The translations under genes were made by a program, and so were the position numbers. Under the pieces are notes generated by a model. That model made no database searches. It was not told where the DNA came from and saw only the letters and a list, made by a program, of their open reading frames with translations. From assembly GCF_018623055.1 (NCBI RefSeq), contig NZ_CP076019.1, positions 1,240,001-1,304,000 of the forward strand: 64,000 bases of DNA, written 5' to 3'. Below are positions 25,063 to 33,122 of this stretch, piece after piece. This stretch comes from Halorubrum sp. 2020YC2. Lineage in GTDB: Archaea > Halobacteriota > Halobacteria > Halobacteriales > Haloferacaceae. The first letter of the stretch is position 1. Every line of letters begins with the position of its first letter.

Positions 25063-26376
25063 ATGGACCTCCCGGACCCCGACTCGGTACCCCGCCGCGA
25101 GTTCTGTAAGGCCGCCGTCGCGCTCGGCGGCGTCGCCGGACTCAGCGCCTGCCTCGGCCGCGACGGCGACTCGGACGAGGACGCGGTCGAGGGCGGCCCG
25201 TTAGACGGCGTACCCGCGGGCGACCCCGGCGACGCCCCGGAGCGCCAGCACGCGTGGAACGACGCGCTCGACCGCGACGAGGCGGGCAACGCCGTCCCGC
25301 CGACCCACCACGTCCTCAGGTACGTCGACGTCGACCGCGGCGACGAGACGCTGGCGGCGGCGCGAGAACGGGTCGAGGCCGCGTTCACCGACCTCGAACG
25401 CGCCTTCGAGCGCTCGCCGGCGGGACTGCTGTTCACGGTGGGGTACTCGCCGTCGTACTTCGACCGGCTGTCGGGGTCGCTCCCGGAGTCGGTCGACCTC
25501 CCGGCGCCGCGGCCGCTGACCGGGCTGGAGGACCCGTCGTTCGACGAGGCGGACGCGCTCGTCCACCTGGCCGCCGACGATCCCGCGGCGGTGCTCGCGG
25601 CGGACGAGGCGCTGTTCGGCGGGGCGACCGCCGCCAACGGCGTCGCGGTGACGGACGCCGGCGACCTGTTCGAGCCGGTCGACCGCCGGACCGGGTTCCA
25701 CGGACCGGGCCTCCCCCGCGAGCGACGCGACGTCGACGGGATCCCGGACGACGCGCCGGTCCCGGAGGGGGCGCCGCTGTTCATGGGCTTCGCGAACGGC
25801 TTCGCGGCGTCGCAGGCCACGGAGGGCCGCGTGACGATCGGGGCGGGACCGTTCGCGGGCGGGACGACGCAACAGGTCTCGACGATACGGACGCAGCTCG
25901 ACGCCTGGTGGTCACAGGAGAGCCACGCGCAGCGCGTGGCGAAGCTGTTCAGCCCGACGCACGCCGACGAGGAGCGCGTCGGGGAGTACGGCGAGCGCCT
26001 CGGGGACGACCCGGGGGTGGCGGACCTCCCGGAGGACGCCGTCGCGTACGCCCGCGAGGAGGGCGTGGTCGGCCACGCGCAGAAGGCCGCCCGCGCCCGC
26101 GAGGACGGGGAGCCGCGGCTGCTGCGCCGCGACTTCCCGACGACGGACGGCGACCACACCGGGATCCACTTCCTCACGCTACAGGAGTCGATCGCCGACT
26201 TCGTCGCCGTCCGCGACGCGATGACCGGCGCGGACATCACCGACGAGACCGCCGTCGGAAGCCGGGTGAACAACGGGATCCTCCAGTACCTGTTCGTCCG
26301 GAGCCGCGGGAACTTCCTCGTGCCGCCCCGCGGACTGCGCGCGCTTCCCGACCCGAATCCGAGACACGACAGATGA
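25063..26376 (+). CDS. Tat-exported DyP-type peroxidase-like lipoprotein
   Basis: A 437-residue protein with a twin-arginine lipoprotein signal (VPRREFCKAAVALGGVAGLSAC). The body has the ferredoxin-like pattern of dye-decolourising peroxidases: GNAVPPTHHVLRYVDVDRGD, AGLLFTVGYSPSYFDRL and, near the end, RLLRRDFPTTDG followed by GIHFLTLQESIADFVAVRDA. That matches the heme-side RRxY/F...GLxF arrangement. A clear GxxDG motif is not seen, so catalytic activity is uncertain. It begins a chain of four overlapping genes; an EfeB-like role with the P19-like protein in iron or heme handling is an inference. Confidence 0.65.
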   Translation: MDLPDPDSVPRREFCKAAVALGGVAGLSACLGRDGDSDEDAVEGGPLDGVPAGDPGDAPERQHAWNDALDRDEAGNAVPPTHHVLRYVDVDRGDETLAAARERVEAAFTDLERAFERSPAGLLFTVGYSPSYFDRLSGSLPESVDLPAPRPLTGLEDPSFDEADALVHLAADDPAAVLAADEALFGGATAANGVAVTDAGDLFEPVDRRTGFHGPGLPRERRDVDGIPDDAPVPEGAPLFMGFANGFAASQATEGRVTIGAGPFAGGTTQQVSTIRTQLDAWWSQESHAQRVAKLFSPTHADEERVGEYGERLGDDPGVADLPEDAVAYAREEGVVGHAQKAARAREDGEPRLLRRDFPTTDGDHTGIHFLTLQESIADFVAVRDAMTGADITDETAVGSRVNNGILQYLFVRSRGNFLVPPRGLRALPDPNPRHDR

Positions 26377-27740
26377 CACGCGACACGACGCCGACCGACC
26401 GAGGGGAACCGACGCGAACGCACAGCCGCCGCCGCGCGCTGGCGCTCGCCGCGACCGGGGCGGGCGCGCTCTCGGGGTGTCTGACCGACTCCGGCTCCGA
26501 CATCGTGAGCGAGGGGGGCGCGGACGACGGCTCCGGGGGCGAGAACGGGAGCGGCGCTGACGGCGGATCCGAGGGGGAGGGCGGAGGCGGCGCCGCGCCG
26601 TCGCTCCCGCGGGTCGAGGACCCGCCCGCGGCGACGTACGTGCCGACGCACTTCGAGGCGATGCGGCGCCTCGACCCGGTGGAGGCGGGCGAGTACCTGC
26701 TCGAACCGATGGTCACGTACCCGCACCGGTTCTGGAACGTCACCGGCGACCGCGTCGAGGAGGCGGCGCCCACCGACGAGCACGACGTCCACCTGATGGT
26801 GACGGTCCGCGACGCCGAGACCGGGCGGATCCTCCCGGCCGAGACGGGGCTCCGGGTGACCGTCGGTCGCGAGGGCGAGTCCGGGACGCCGAACGCCCCG
26901 TGGCCGATGGTCTCACAGGAGATGGGGTTCCACTTCGGGGACAACCTCTCGCTCGACGGCGACGGCACCTACGAGGCGACGGTGCGCGTGGGCGCCATCG
27001 ACGCCCGGAAGACGGGGTCGTTCGCCGGTCGGTTCGAGGAGCCGGCCACCGGGTCGTTCACCTTCGAGTACGACCGATCGTTCCGCGAGTCGGTGATCGG
27101 CGACATCGCGTACGTCCGAGAGGAGTCCGACTGGGGCGCCCGCGGCGCGATGGCGAACGGCGCGGTCGGACGCGGCGGCGGCCGGAGCTACGGCGACGCC
27201 GACCGCGACGGCCCGGACCACGTCGACGCGCAGCGGCAGGACGCCGACCGCGACCACCGCGGCGAGCCGCGCTGGGAGGCCCGCGTCGGTGACCGGCGCT
27301 ACGGGACCTACTGGCGGCCGCCCGAGGAGGGGGAACTGCCGCCCGCGGCGCACCTCCCGGGGACGCTTCAGGGCGAGCCGGTCCTCGGTGACGCGCTGCT
27401 CGCCGCCAGCCTGCTCTCCCCCGGCTCGCGGTTCGTCGACGGCGACGAGCGGTACCTCGCCGTCTCGCCGCGGACCCCGTACAACCGGTCGATGCTCCCG
27501 ATGACCGCGATCGACTACGCGCTACGGCGGGAGGGCGAGACCGTCGCGTCGGGGTCGCTCGACCCCGCGCTCGACGACGAGGTCGGCCACCACTACGGGA
27601 CCGCGCTGGGCGACGCCGCGTCGGGCGACGAACTGACCCTCTCGGTGACGACTCCCTCGAACGCCTCGCGGCACGCGGGCTACGAGACGGCGCTGCTGGA
27701 GACCGGCGAGGTGTCGCTCGCCCTGGAGGTGGACGAGTGA
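26373..27740 (+). CDS. P19/Tp34-like iron-transport-associated lipoprotein
   Basis: A 455-residue protein. SRRRALALAATGAGALSGC is a twin-arginine lipobox signal, then a Gly/Ser/Glu linker. The P19-type domain (about residues 85-230) shows LEPMVTYPHRFWNVTG, DVHLMVTVRDAETGRILP, VSQEMGFHFGDNLSLDGDGT and TYEATVRVGAIDARKTGSF. P19 proteins bind copper and ferrous iron at the cell surface and feed iron permeases. A second domain of about 200 residues is not recognised. A His/Asp-rich segment (DADRDGPDHVDAQRQDADRD) may bind metal. It overlaps its neighbours by 4 nt on each side. Confidence 0.7.
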   Translation: MTRDTTPTDRGEPTRTHSRRRALALAATGAGALSGCLTDSGSDIVSEGGADDGSGGENGSGADGGSEGEGGGGAAPSLPRVEDPPAATYVPTHFEAMRRLDPVEAGEYLLEPMVTYPHRFWNVTGDRVEEAAPTDEHDVHLMVTVRDAETGRILPAETGLRVTVGREGESGTPNAPWPMVSQEMGFHFGDNLSLDGDGTYEATVRVGAIDARKTGSFAGRFEEPATGSFTFEYDRSFRESVIGDIAYVREESDWGARGAMANGAVGRGGGRSYGDADRDGPDHVDAQRQDADRDHRGEPRWEARVGDRRYGTYWRPPEEGELPPAAHLPGTLQGEPVLGDALLAASLLSPGSRFVDGDERYLAVSPRTPYNRSMLPMTAIDYALRREGETVASGSLDPALDDEVGHHYGTALGDAASGDELTLSVTTPSNASRHAGYETALLETGEVSLALEVDE

Positions 27741-28639
27741 GCCGCGCCTCGGGGCGTTCGGGAGACCGGGAGGAGCGAGGGGGCGGGCGGAACGCCCCGC
27801 GGCCGTCCCGAGTCGCGCTCGTCGCCCTCGCCGCGGTCGCGCTGGCGGTCGGCGCCGCGGGCGCGCTGGCGGGACCGGCGAGCGCCGGCGACACCGCTGG
27901 CGCGCTCTCGGTCTCGCCCGACGAGTTCGACGTCGAGCCGGGCGACACGGTCACGTTCGAGGTCGCGATGGTCAACGACGGCGAGCGCGGCGACGACGCC
28001 GTGTACGGGTTCACGCTCCGACTCGACTACCCGACGGAGTACCTGACCGTCACGGCGGTCGAGCCCGCGGACTGGTTCCGCGAGGCGCCGGGGGACGGCG
28101 CCGCGTCGGGAGACTCGATCGAGGTTCGCGAGTCGGTCGAGTACGACGACGAGCGCGGGGCCGCGCGGCTGCGTCAGTCGCTCGCGGACCCGACGAGCGG
28201 GGTCACCGGCGAGGCGCCCGTCGCGACGGTGACCGTCCGCGTCGAGCCGGACGCGGAGCCGGCGGTCGCGGAGGTCGGGACCCGCGAGACGAGCACCGAC
28301 CTCACGAGCCGGCGCGACTACCCGCAGCCGCTGTCGACGCCCGCCGCGACGTTCAACATCTCCGGCGGGGGGAACGGGTCGGTCGTCACGCCGGCGTACG
28401 ACGACGCGGCGTTCGCGGACGCAGGAGACGGCTCGACCGCGGAGGACGCGAGCGACGGCGCGGACGGCGAGGCGAGCGACGGCACCGGGGACGCCGGCGC
28501 GAACGAGAGCGGCGGGAGCGGCGCCGGCGCGAACGAGAGCGGCGACCCGGCGGACCCGACCGGCGGCGAGGCCCCGGCGCCGGTCGGGGCGGCGGTCCTC
28601 GGCGTGCTCGCGGCGGCGGCCCTCCTCGGCAGGCGATGA
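27737..28639 (+). CDS. surface-anchored protein with a cohesin/beta-sandwich domain
   Basis: A 300-residue exported protein. An N-terminal hydrophobic signal (VALVALAAVALAVGAAGALA) precedes a beta-sandwich of about 150 residues. That domain starts LSVSPDEFDVEPGDTVTFEV, with FTLRLDYPTEYLTVTAVEPA, resembling cohesin-type domains. An Asp/Gly/Asn-rich spacer with N-glycosylation sites (ANESGG and ANESGD) leads to a terminal hydrophobic helix ending LLGRR, a membrane anchor. The GTG start overlaps the preceding stop. It probably displays or assembles the metal-binding lipoproteins of this cluster, by inference from context. Confidence 0.65.
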   Translation: MSRASGRSGDREERGGGRNAPRPSRVALVALAAVALAVGAAGALAGPASAGDTAGALSVSPDEFDVEPGDTVTFEVAMVNDGERGDDAVYGFTLRLDYPTEYLTVTAVEPADWFREAPGDGAASGDSIEVRESVEYDDERGAARLRQSLADPTSGVTGEAPVATVTVRVEPDAEPAVAEVGTRETSTDLTSRRDYPQPLSTPAATFNISGGGNGSVVTPAYDDAAFADAGDGSTAEDASDGADGEASDGTGDAGANESGGSGAGANESGDPADPTGGEAPAPVGAAVLGVLAAAALLGRR

Positions 28640-29109
28640 GCGGCGCGGACGGGGGCCGGTCGCGGGGCGGTCGGAGCGGACCGCGGACGCCCGGCGGGGC
28701 GTGGACGCCGTTTCTCGCGGGCGTAGCGGTCGTCCTCGTCGCGTCGCTGCTCCCGGTGCCGGACGGTTTCGTCGGTTCCGGGGGCGCTTCGGGCGGCGCG
28801 GCGGTCGGTCCCCTCGCGGCCCTCGGTCCCACCGGCCCTTTCCACCTGATCGGCTACGCGGGGCTGGCCGCGCTCGCGACCCGGGCGACGAGTCGGGCCC
28901 TCGCCGCCGGGGCGTCGGTCGCGGTCGGATTCTGCGTCGAACTCCTCCAGTCGCAGGTGGCGTGGCGGTCGTTCGCGTGGACGGACGCCGCCGTCAACGC
29001 GGTCGGCGCGGCGGTCGGCGTCGCAGGGGTGTGGACGTTGGTCGCCCTGCGGCGGCGGGGCGATCGGGGGGACCGAGGCGGCCGCGACGCCGACGGCGAG
29101 CGGCGATGA
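28636..29109 (+). CDS. VanZ-like membrane protein
   Basis: A 157-residue membrane protein with about four helices. The VanZ signature is GPFHLIGYAGLAALATRATS (about residues 70-89), then SVAVGFCVELLQSQVAWRSF and WTDAAVNAVGAAVGVAGVW. The conserved H, E, Q and D-N residues are all present. The function of archaeal VanZ-like proteins is unknown. It overlaps the anchored-protein gene by 4 nt and ends 37 bp before RaSEA. The C-terminus is a charged Arg/Asp tail. Confidence 0.8.
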   Translation: MSGADGGRSRGGRSGPRTPGGAWTPFLAGVAVVLVASLLPVPDGFVGSGGASGGAAVGPLAALGPTGPFHLIGYAGLAALATRATSRALAAGASVAVGFCVELLQSQVAWRSFAWTDAAVNAVGAAVGVAGVWTLVALRRRGDRGDRGGRDADGERR

Positions 29110-29146
29110 CGACACGGCTTTACGCGCTCGGCCGCTTCCTCCGACA

Positions 29147-30241
29147 ATGAGTAAGCCGAGCCCCGACGCGTACGAGCAGGGGCGCGGGATGGACGCGCAC
29201 AACGCCGTGATGCGCGACATCCGCGCCGAGCGCTCGGAGACGTACGACCCGACGGAGCCGACCCGCGTGTGGATCGACGAGGACAACACGCCCGACGGCG
29301 TGGTGAACTCCCTCACTATCATCCTCAACACGGGCGGCTGTCGCTGGGCGCGCGCCGGCGGCTGTACGATGTGCGGCTACGTCGCGGAGTCGGTCGAGGG
29401 CGGCAGCGTCGCCCACGAGGACCTGATGACGCAGATCGACGCGTGCCTCGACCACGAGGCCGAAGAGGCCGACGAGCCGGCCGAGCTGATCAAGATCTAC
29501 ACCTCCGGCTCCTTCCTCGACGAGCGCGAGGTGCCCGCGGAGACGCGGCGGGCGATAGCCGAGACGTTCGCGGACCGAGACCGGATCGTCGTCGAGTCGC
29601 TGCCGGACTTCGTCGACCGCGAGAAGATCGCGGACTTCGCGGACCACGGGATCGCGACGGACGTGGCGGTCGGGTTGGAGACCGCGACCGACCGCGTCCG
29701 CCACGACTGCGTGAACAAGTACTTCGACTTCGCGGACTTCGAGGACGCCTGCGCGGAGGCGGCCGCGGCGGACGGCGAGTTCGCGGCCGACGTGGGGGTG
29801 AAGGCGTACCTCCTGATGAAGCCGCCCTTCCTCGCGGAGCCGGAGGCGGCCGCGGACATGGTCGACTCCATCCGCCGCTGCGCCGACGTCGACGGCTGTC
29901 ACACCGTCTCGATGAACCCGACGAACGTCCAGCGGTACACGATGGTCGACGAACTGTTCTTCGAGGGCGGCTACCGGCCGCCGTGGCTCTGGTCGGTCGC
30001 GCACGTCCTCGAGGAGACCGCCGACGTCGACGCCATCGTCGTCTCCGACCCGGTCGGCCACGGCTCCGACCGCGGCGCGCACAACTGCGGGGAGTGCGAC
30101 GACCGCGTCCAGACCGCGATCAAGGACTTCGACAAGCGGCAGGACCCGAGCGTCTTCGAGCAGGTGTCCTGCGAGTGCGAGGCCACCTGGGAGTACGTGA
30201 TGGACGAGGAAACGAGCTACAACATGCCGCTGGCGCGGTAG
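29147..30241 (+). CDS. raSEA: archaeosine biosynthesis radical SAM enzyme RaSEA
   Basis: A 364-residue radical SAM enzyme. With ArcS it converts lysine-charged preQ0 in tRNA position 15 to archaeosine. The iron-sulfur site is CRWARAGGCTMCGYV (Cx7CxxC, about residues 65-79), atypical for radical SAM and characteristic of RaSEA. GVVNSLTIILNTGGCRWA precedes it, and IKIYTSGSFLDEREVP follows. Two further Cys clusters near the end, HNCGECDDR and VSCECEATWEY, are typical of the C-terminal domain. It starts 37 bp after the VanZ gene. Confidence 0.92.
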   Translation: MSKPSPDAYEQGRGMDAHNAVMRDIRAERSETYDPTEPTRVWIDEDNTPDGVVNSLTIILNTGGCRWARAGGCTMCGYVAESVEGGSVAHEDLMTQIDACLDHEAEEADEPAELIKIYTSGSFLDEREVPAETRRAIAETFADRDRIVVESLPDFVDREKIADFADHGIATDVAVGLETATDRVRHDCVNKYFDFADFEDACAEAAAADGEFAADVGVKAYLLMKPPFLAEPEAAADMVDSIRRCADVDGCHTVSMNPTNVQRYTMVDELFFEGGYRPPWLWSVAHVLEETADVDAIVVSDPVGHGSDRGAHNCGECDDRVQTAIKDFDKRQDPSVFEQVSCECEATWEYVMDEETSYNMPLAR

Positions 30242-30265
30242 CTCGGAGGCCTGAGAACTCGGCGG

Positions 30266-30309
30266 CGGCCGGGTGTCCGGAGACGGCCGGGTGTCCGGAG
30301 ACGGCCGGG
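30266..30309. repeat. 18-bp tandem repeat, two and a half copies
   Basis: CGGCCGGGTGTCCGGAGA is repeated at 30266-30283 and 30284-30301, with a partial third copy to 30309, directly after RaSEA. The rest of the 252-bp gap to 30493 becomes A+T rich (about 30345-30400) and holds the promoter of the next small gene; no other feature is seen. Confidence 0.8.
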
Positions 30310-30493
30310 ACCCCGGGGCGGTGGTCAGCCGCCCTCGAACGATTATGACAGATGGCGATCAGTATTTCTCTATTTTTAGAAATAAACGATCTATTTCGAC
30401 TGAGAACGCGTGACAGACACGCGAACTACGCCCGTGTATGCTGAACGATCAGGTCGAAAAAGACCCTTATAGCTCCGGTTCTTGTATCCTATC

Positions 30494-30697
30494 ATGAACG
30501 CAGACGCCAGCGGTTCCCCGCCCTCCCGCCGGAAGTCGGTCCTCTTCTGCCCGGAGTGTCGTTTCGAGAGCGCCCTGTCGGACGGGTGGCTCGTCGTCAG
30601 CGACGGCGACGAGCGCACCGTCGTCTGCCCGGAGTGCGGCCACGTCGCGGACCACCGGTCGGAGCGCTCCGCGCCGACGCCGCAGCACGCGGACTAG
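30494..30697 (+). CDS. small zinc-ribbon protein
   Basis: A 67-residue protein with two knuckles, LFCPECRFES (about residue 18) and VVCPECGHVADH (about 47), spaced as a single zinc ribbon. The ends are Ser/Pro/Arg rich. It resembles the haloarchaeal small zinc-ribbon families (possibly DUF8106, from memory). The ATG at 30494 follows a TATA-like TTATAG by about 23 bp, consistent with a leaderless message. The stop abuts the convergent cyclo-ligase gene with no gap. The role is unknown. Confidence 0.7.
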   Translation: MNADASGSPPSRRKSVLFCPECRFESALSDGWLVVSDGDERTVVCPECGHVADHRSERSAPTPQHAD

Positions 30698-31552
30698 TCA
30701 CTTCTCTTCCGGGGTCCGGTTCGCGAGGACGGGTATCTCCGACAGCCTCTCCGCGTCGAGCGCGTCCCAGTCAATCCCCTCCGGTCGCGCGTGCGGCGTG
30801 TCGGTCCGGATCGTCCGCTCGGGAGTGACGACGAGGTCGAGCGGCACGTCGTGGGCGTCGGGCGCCGGGAGCTCGGCGTCGGGGTCGGTGAGAGCGGTGC
30901 GGACCGCGGACTCCGGGCCGTCGAGAACGGAGAGTTCGTGGACCGTCGTCGCGACCGTCGTGACTCCGTCGTCGGACTGCGTCCGGCTGTCACCGGGCGG
31001 AGCCCGGTTGTCAGAGGGACTCCGTCCCTCGCCGCCAGAGGCGCGTTGCGCCTCGCTGTCGACCGCGTCGAGCTCGCGGAGGACCGCCCACTCCAAGTCG
31101 CTGTACCCCTCCCCCTTGCCGATCCGGGCGCCGTCCGTCGTCACGCCGACGGAGCCGGCGACGATCAGGTCGACGTGCGCGACGTCCTCGGGAGCCGTTG
31201 GCGTCCCGTACTCGGAGATGCCGGAGACGGTCGTCGCGTCGTCTATCTCTTCGGGGGGGATCTCGGCCGGGTCGAGCCGGAGGAACGGGTTCGGGTCGCG
31301 GAGCCGCGGCTGCGCGACGTAGACGGCCTTCCCGGCGCGGAGCGCGGCCCGGCGGACCGGGAGCTGCGGCGCGTCGGGGTTGGCCTTCAGCGTCGCCGCC
31401 GACTCCCACGCCTCGGTTTCCGCGAGCCGCGCCGCCGCCTCGTCCGCGCCGGCGAAGTTGGGGATCCGGTCGTGCGGCGGGAACGGAAAGCGCGCCTGAT
31501 CGCCCTCGTCGAAGGCGTCCCACACCGCCTCCCGGACGGCCTGCTTGTCCAT
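30698..31552 (-). CDS. 5-formyltetrahydrofolate cyclo-ligase family protein with inserted segment
   Basis: A 284-residue protein of the 5-FTHF cyclo-ligase (MTHFS) family, which uses ATP to make methenyl-THF. Family marks are VREAVWDAFDEGDQARFPFP at the start, ATLKANPDAPQLPVRRAALR (about 55-74), VDLIVAGSVGVTTDGARIGK and the motif IGKGEGYSDLEWAVL (about 143). Between residues about 165 and 190 there is a low-complexity insertion (SEAQRASGGEGRSPSDNRAP and onward). It is coded entirely by three consecutive palindromes at 30992-31054. This class often occurs as an uncharacterised paralogue, so activity is likely but not certain. Confidence 0.8.
   Translation of the reverse strand: MDKQAVREAVWDAFDEGDQARFPFPPHDRIPNFAGADEAAARLAETEAWESAATLKANPDAPQLPVRRAALRAGKAVYVAQPRLRDPNPFLRLDPAEIPPEEIDDATTVSGISEYGTPTAPEDVAHVDLIVAGSVGVTTDGARIGKGEGYSDLEWAVLRELDAVDSEAQRASGGEGRSPSDNRAPPGDSRTQSDDGVTTVATTVHELSVLDGPESAVRTALTDPDAELPAPDAHDVPLDLVVTPERTIRTDTPHARPEGIDWDALDAERLSEIPVLANRTPEEK
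30992..31054. repeat. three tandem 17-bp palindromes with 3-nt loops inside a coding region
   Basis: ACCGGGC-GGA-GCCCGGT at 30992-31008, GAGGGAC-TCC-GTCCCTC at 31014-31030 and GAGGCGC-GTT-GCGCCTC at 31038-31054. Each is a perfect 7-bp stem with a three-base loop, and they are spaced 22 and 24 bp apart. They sit within the cyclo-ligase gene and are translated as a Gly/Arg/Ser/Pro insertion. Four longer hairpins of the same design occur in repeat copy D. Confidence 0.8.
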
Positions 31553-31649
31553 GCGCCGACCTGACCGCTCGCGGGCATCAACGTTCCGCCGGCGGAGTCG
31601 CGTCCGATCGGATGTTAAACATATCAGAAGTAACTATTATGTTCGGGTG

Positions 31650-31955
31650 ATGGTTCTCGCACCCATGGACACCGTTTCGGTGACCGAGGGAATCACGTAC
31701 GGCTTCCGAATCATGGTCTACTACATCGCGGTGGTGATCGTCGGGCAGGTCATCGCCGCCGTCGGCGGCGGGATGTTGGCCGCGGCGACGGAGACCGGAT
31801 TCAGACAGGGACCGAACTGGGGACTCGCCCTGTTCGGCCTCCTGGTGGCGCTTCTGGGCGCGGTGGTCGTCTTCGCCGGGATATTCGGTGCCATCTATAA
31901 GGTGATCGCCGACGGCGTCGCCAAGGGGCGGTCGATGAGTCCGTCGACCGACTGA
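31650..31955 (+). CDS. small two- or three-helix membrane protein, unknown
   Basis: A 101-residue membrane protein with helices around MVYYIAVVIVGQVIAAVGGG and LALFGLLVALLGAVVVFAGI and a basic C-terminus KGRSMSPSTD. A TATA-like TAAACATAT at about 31616-31624 predicts a transcript start at about 31648, which favours the ATG at 31650 as a leaderless start; MDTVSVTEG from 31665 is the alternative. It sits between the divergent cyclo-ligase gene and engB. No family is recognised with certainty. Confidence 0.6.
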   Translation: MVLAPMDTVSVTEGITYGFRIMVYYIAVVIVGQVIAAVGGGMLAAATETGFRQGPNWGLALFGLLVALLGAVVVFAGIFGAIYKVIADGVAKGRSMSPSTD

Positions 31956-32033
31956 GGAGACCGCAGGGGTCGTCGGCTCTACAGTCCGCTCCGCGACGCG
32001 CCTTTTAACCCGTTCAGGCGCGCACGGTCGGGT

Positions 32034-32654
32034 ATGTTCGAAGACCGGCCGGACCGCGACGCCGAGGTCGTCCTCGTGGGGCGCTCGAACGTCGGCAAGT
32101 CCACGCTGATGCGCGAGCTGACGGGCCACGACTTCTCGACCGGCGGCAAGCCGGGGGTCACCCGCCAGCCGAACCACTTCGACTGGGCCAGCGAGAGCTT
32201 CATGTTCACGGACCTCCCCGGGTTCGGCTTCATGTCCGGCGTCGAAGACGAGCACCGCGAGCAGATCAAGACGGACATCGTGCGCTACCTAGAGGACAAC
32301 GCCGACTCGATCCTTGCGGGCGTCGTCGTGATGGACGGCAAGGCCGCGGTCGACATCATCGACCGCCACGCCGAGCGCGGGAACATCCCCCACGACGTGG
32401 AGATGTTCGGGTTCTTAGAGGACGTGGGCGTCGAGCCCATCGTCGCCGTCAACAAGACCGACAAGATCGACGACGTCGACGAGCGGCTCGACGAGATCTG
32501 TGATCGTCTCGGGCTCTACCCGCCGTGGCAGCAGTGGTCCGACCGGGTGGCGCCCATCTGCGCGAAGCGGGGCGACATCGAGGCGTTAGAGGAGTGCCTC
32601 CGGACGCGCTTCCACGACCACAACCGCGACGACCTGCTGAAGTTCGTTTCTTAA
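32034..32654 (+). CDS. engB: GTP-binding protein EngB (YihA family)
   Basis: A 206-residue small GTPase. G1 is [18 protein letters not shown] (about residues 14-31), G2/switch T is in [13 protein letters not shown]3 is [12 protein letters not shown] (about 58), G4 is VAVNKTDK (about 140) and G5 lies near APICAKRGD. Bacterial EngB acts in large ribosomal subunit assembly; the archaeal homologue presumably has a similar role. The start has a TATA-like TTTTAA about 30 bp upstream. Its 3' end faces repeat copy B. Confidence 0.92.
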   Translation: MFEDRPDRDAEVVLVGRSNVGKSTLMRELTGHDFSTGGKPGVTRQPNHFDWASESFMFTDLPGFGFMSGVEDEHREQIKTDIVRYLEDNADSILAGVVVMDGKAAVDIIDRHAERGNIPHDVEMFGFLEDVGVEPIVAVNKTDKIDDVDERLDEICDRLGLYPPWQQWSDRVAPICAKRGDIEALEECLRTRFHDHNRDDLLKFVS

Positions 32655-32704
32655 ATATCAATGTGCGGCGGTGGGATCGGTTGCTCCGTGACTTCGGTCG
32701 TCTG

Positions 32705-33088
32705 TTTATAAGTAATTACGATCGGAGCGGCGGGAAGCGCCTCCAAATCCCCAGTTGCTCGGCGATACGTGGTCGACCGTAGATCGATCGGAAACACCTC
32801 CAAAGCCCCAGCCGCGACGGCTCGCGCGCCTTGCTGCGCGCCTCACTCGGTCGCTACCGCTCCCTCGTTGCGGTGCTTACTGCGGCGTGCTTCGCCCTCG
32901 CGGCTGCCCCTTTGAGTCCCGCCCGACCGCGACCGCACAGCACCTCACACCTCCCCATCCTCGTCGGGCGCGTCCTTCGGGCTCCCACCGGTCGCCCTCG
33001 GCGCGCCCGACTCCCTCGCGCGTGCTGCCTCGCGGCCGCCGTGAGCGGCCGCTCGCAGGCACGCGCCACCGCAGAGTTATTTATAAAT
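32705..33088 (-). repeat. structured intergenic repeat, copy B
   Basis: Same architecture as copy A, on the minus strand, between the convergent 3' ends of engB and the enolase-like gene. The AT box lies at 33078-33088, and a second TTTATAA at 32705-32711. H1 inner stem is GCGGCCGC 33032-33039 / 33045-33052. H2 is a 10-bp stem, 32963-32972 with 33002-33011. H3 closes with CAAAG 32801-32805 / CTTTG 32910-32914, a 3x3 internal loop, and CAGCCGCGA 32809-32817 / TCGCGGCTG 32898-32906. A second partial right-end motif lies at about 32739-32756. It explains the 468-bp gap 32655-33122. Confidence 0.85.
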
Positions 33089-33122
33089 CGTTGACCCAGT
33101 CACCGGTTAGGGTCGCATCGTT

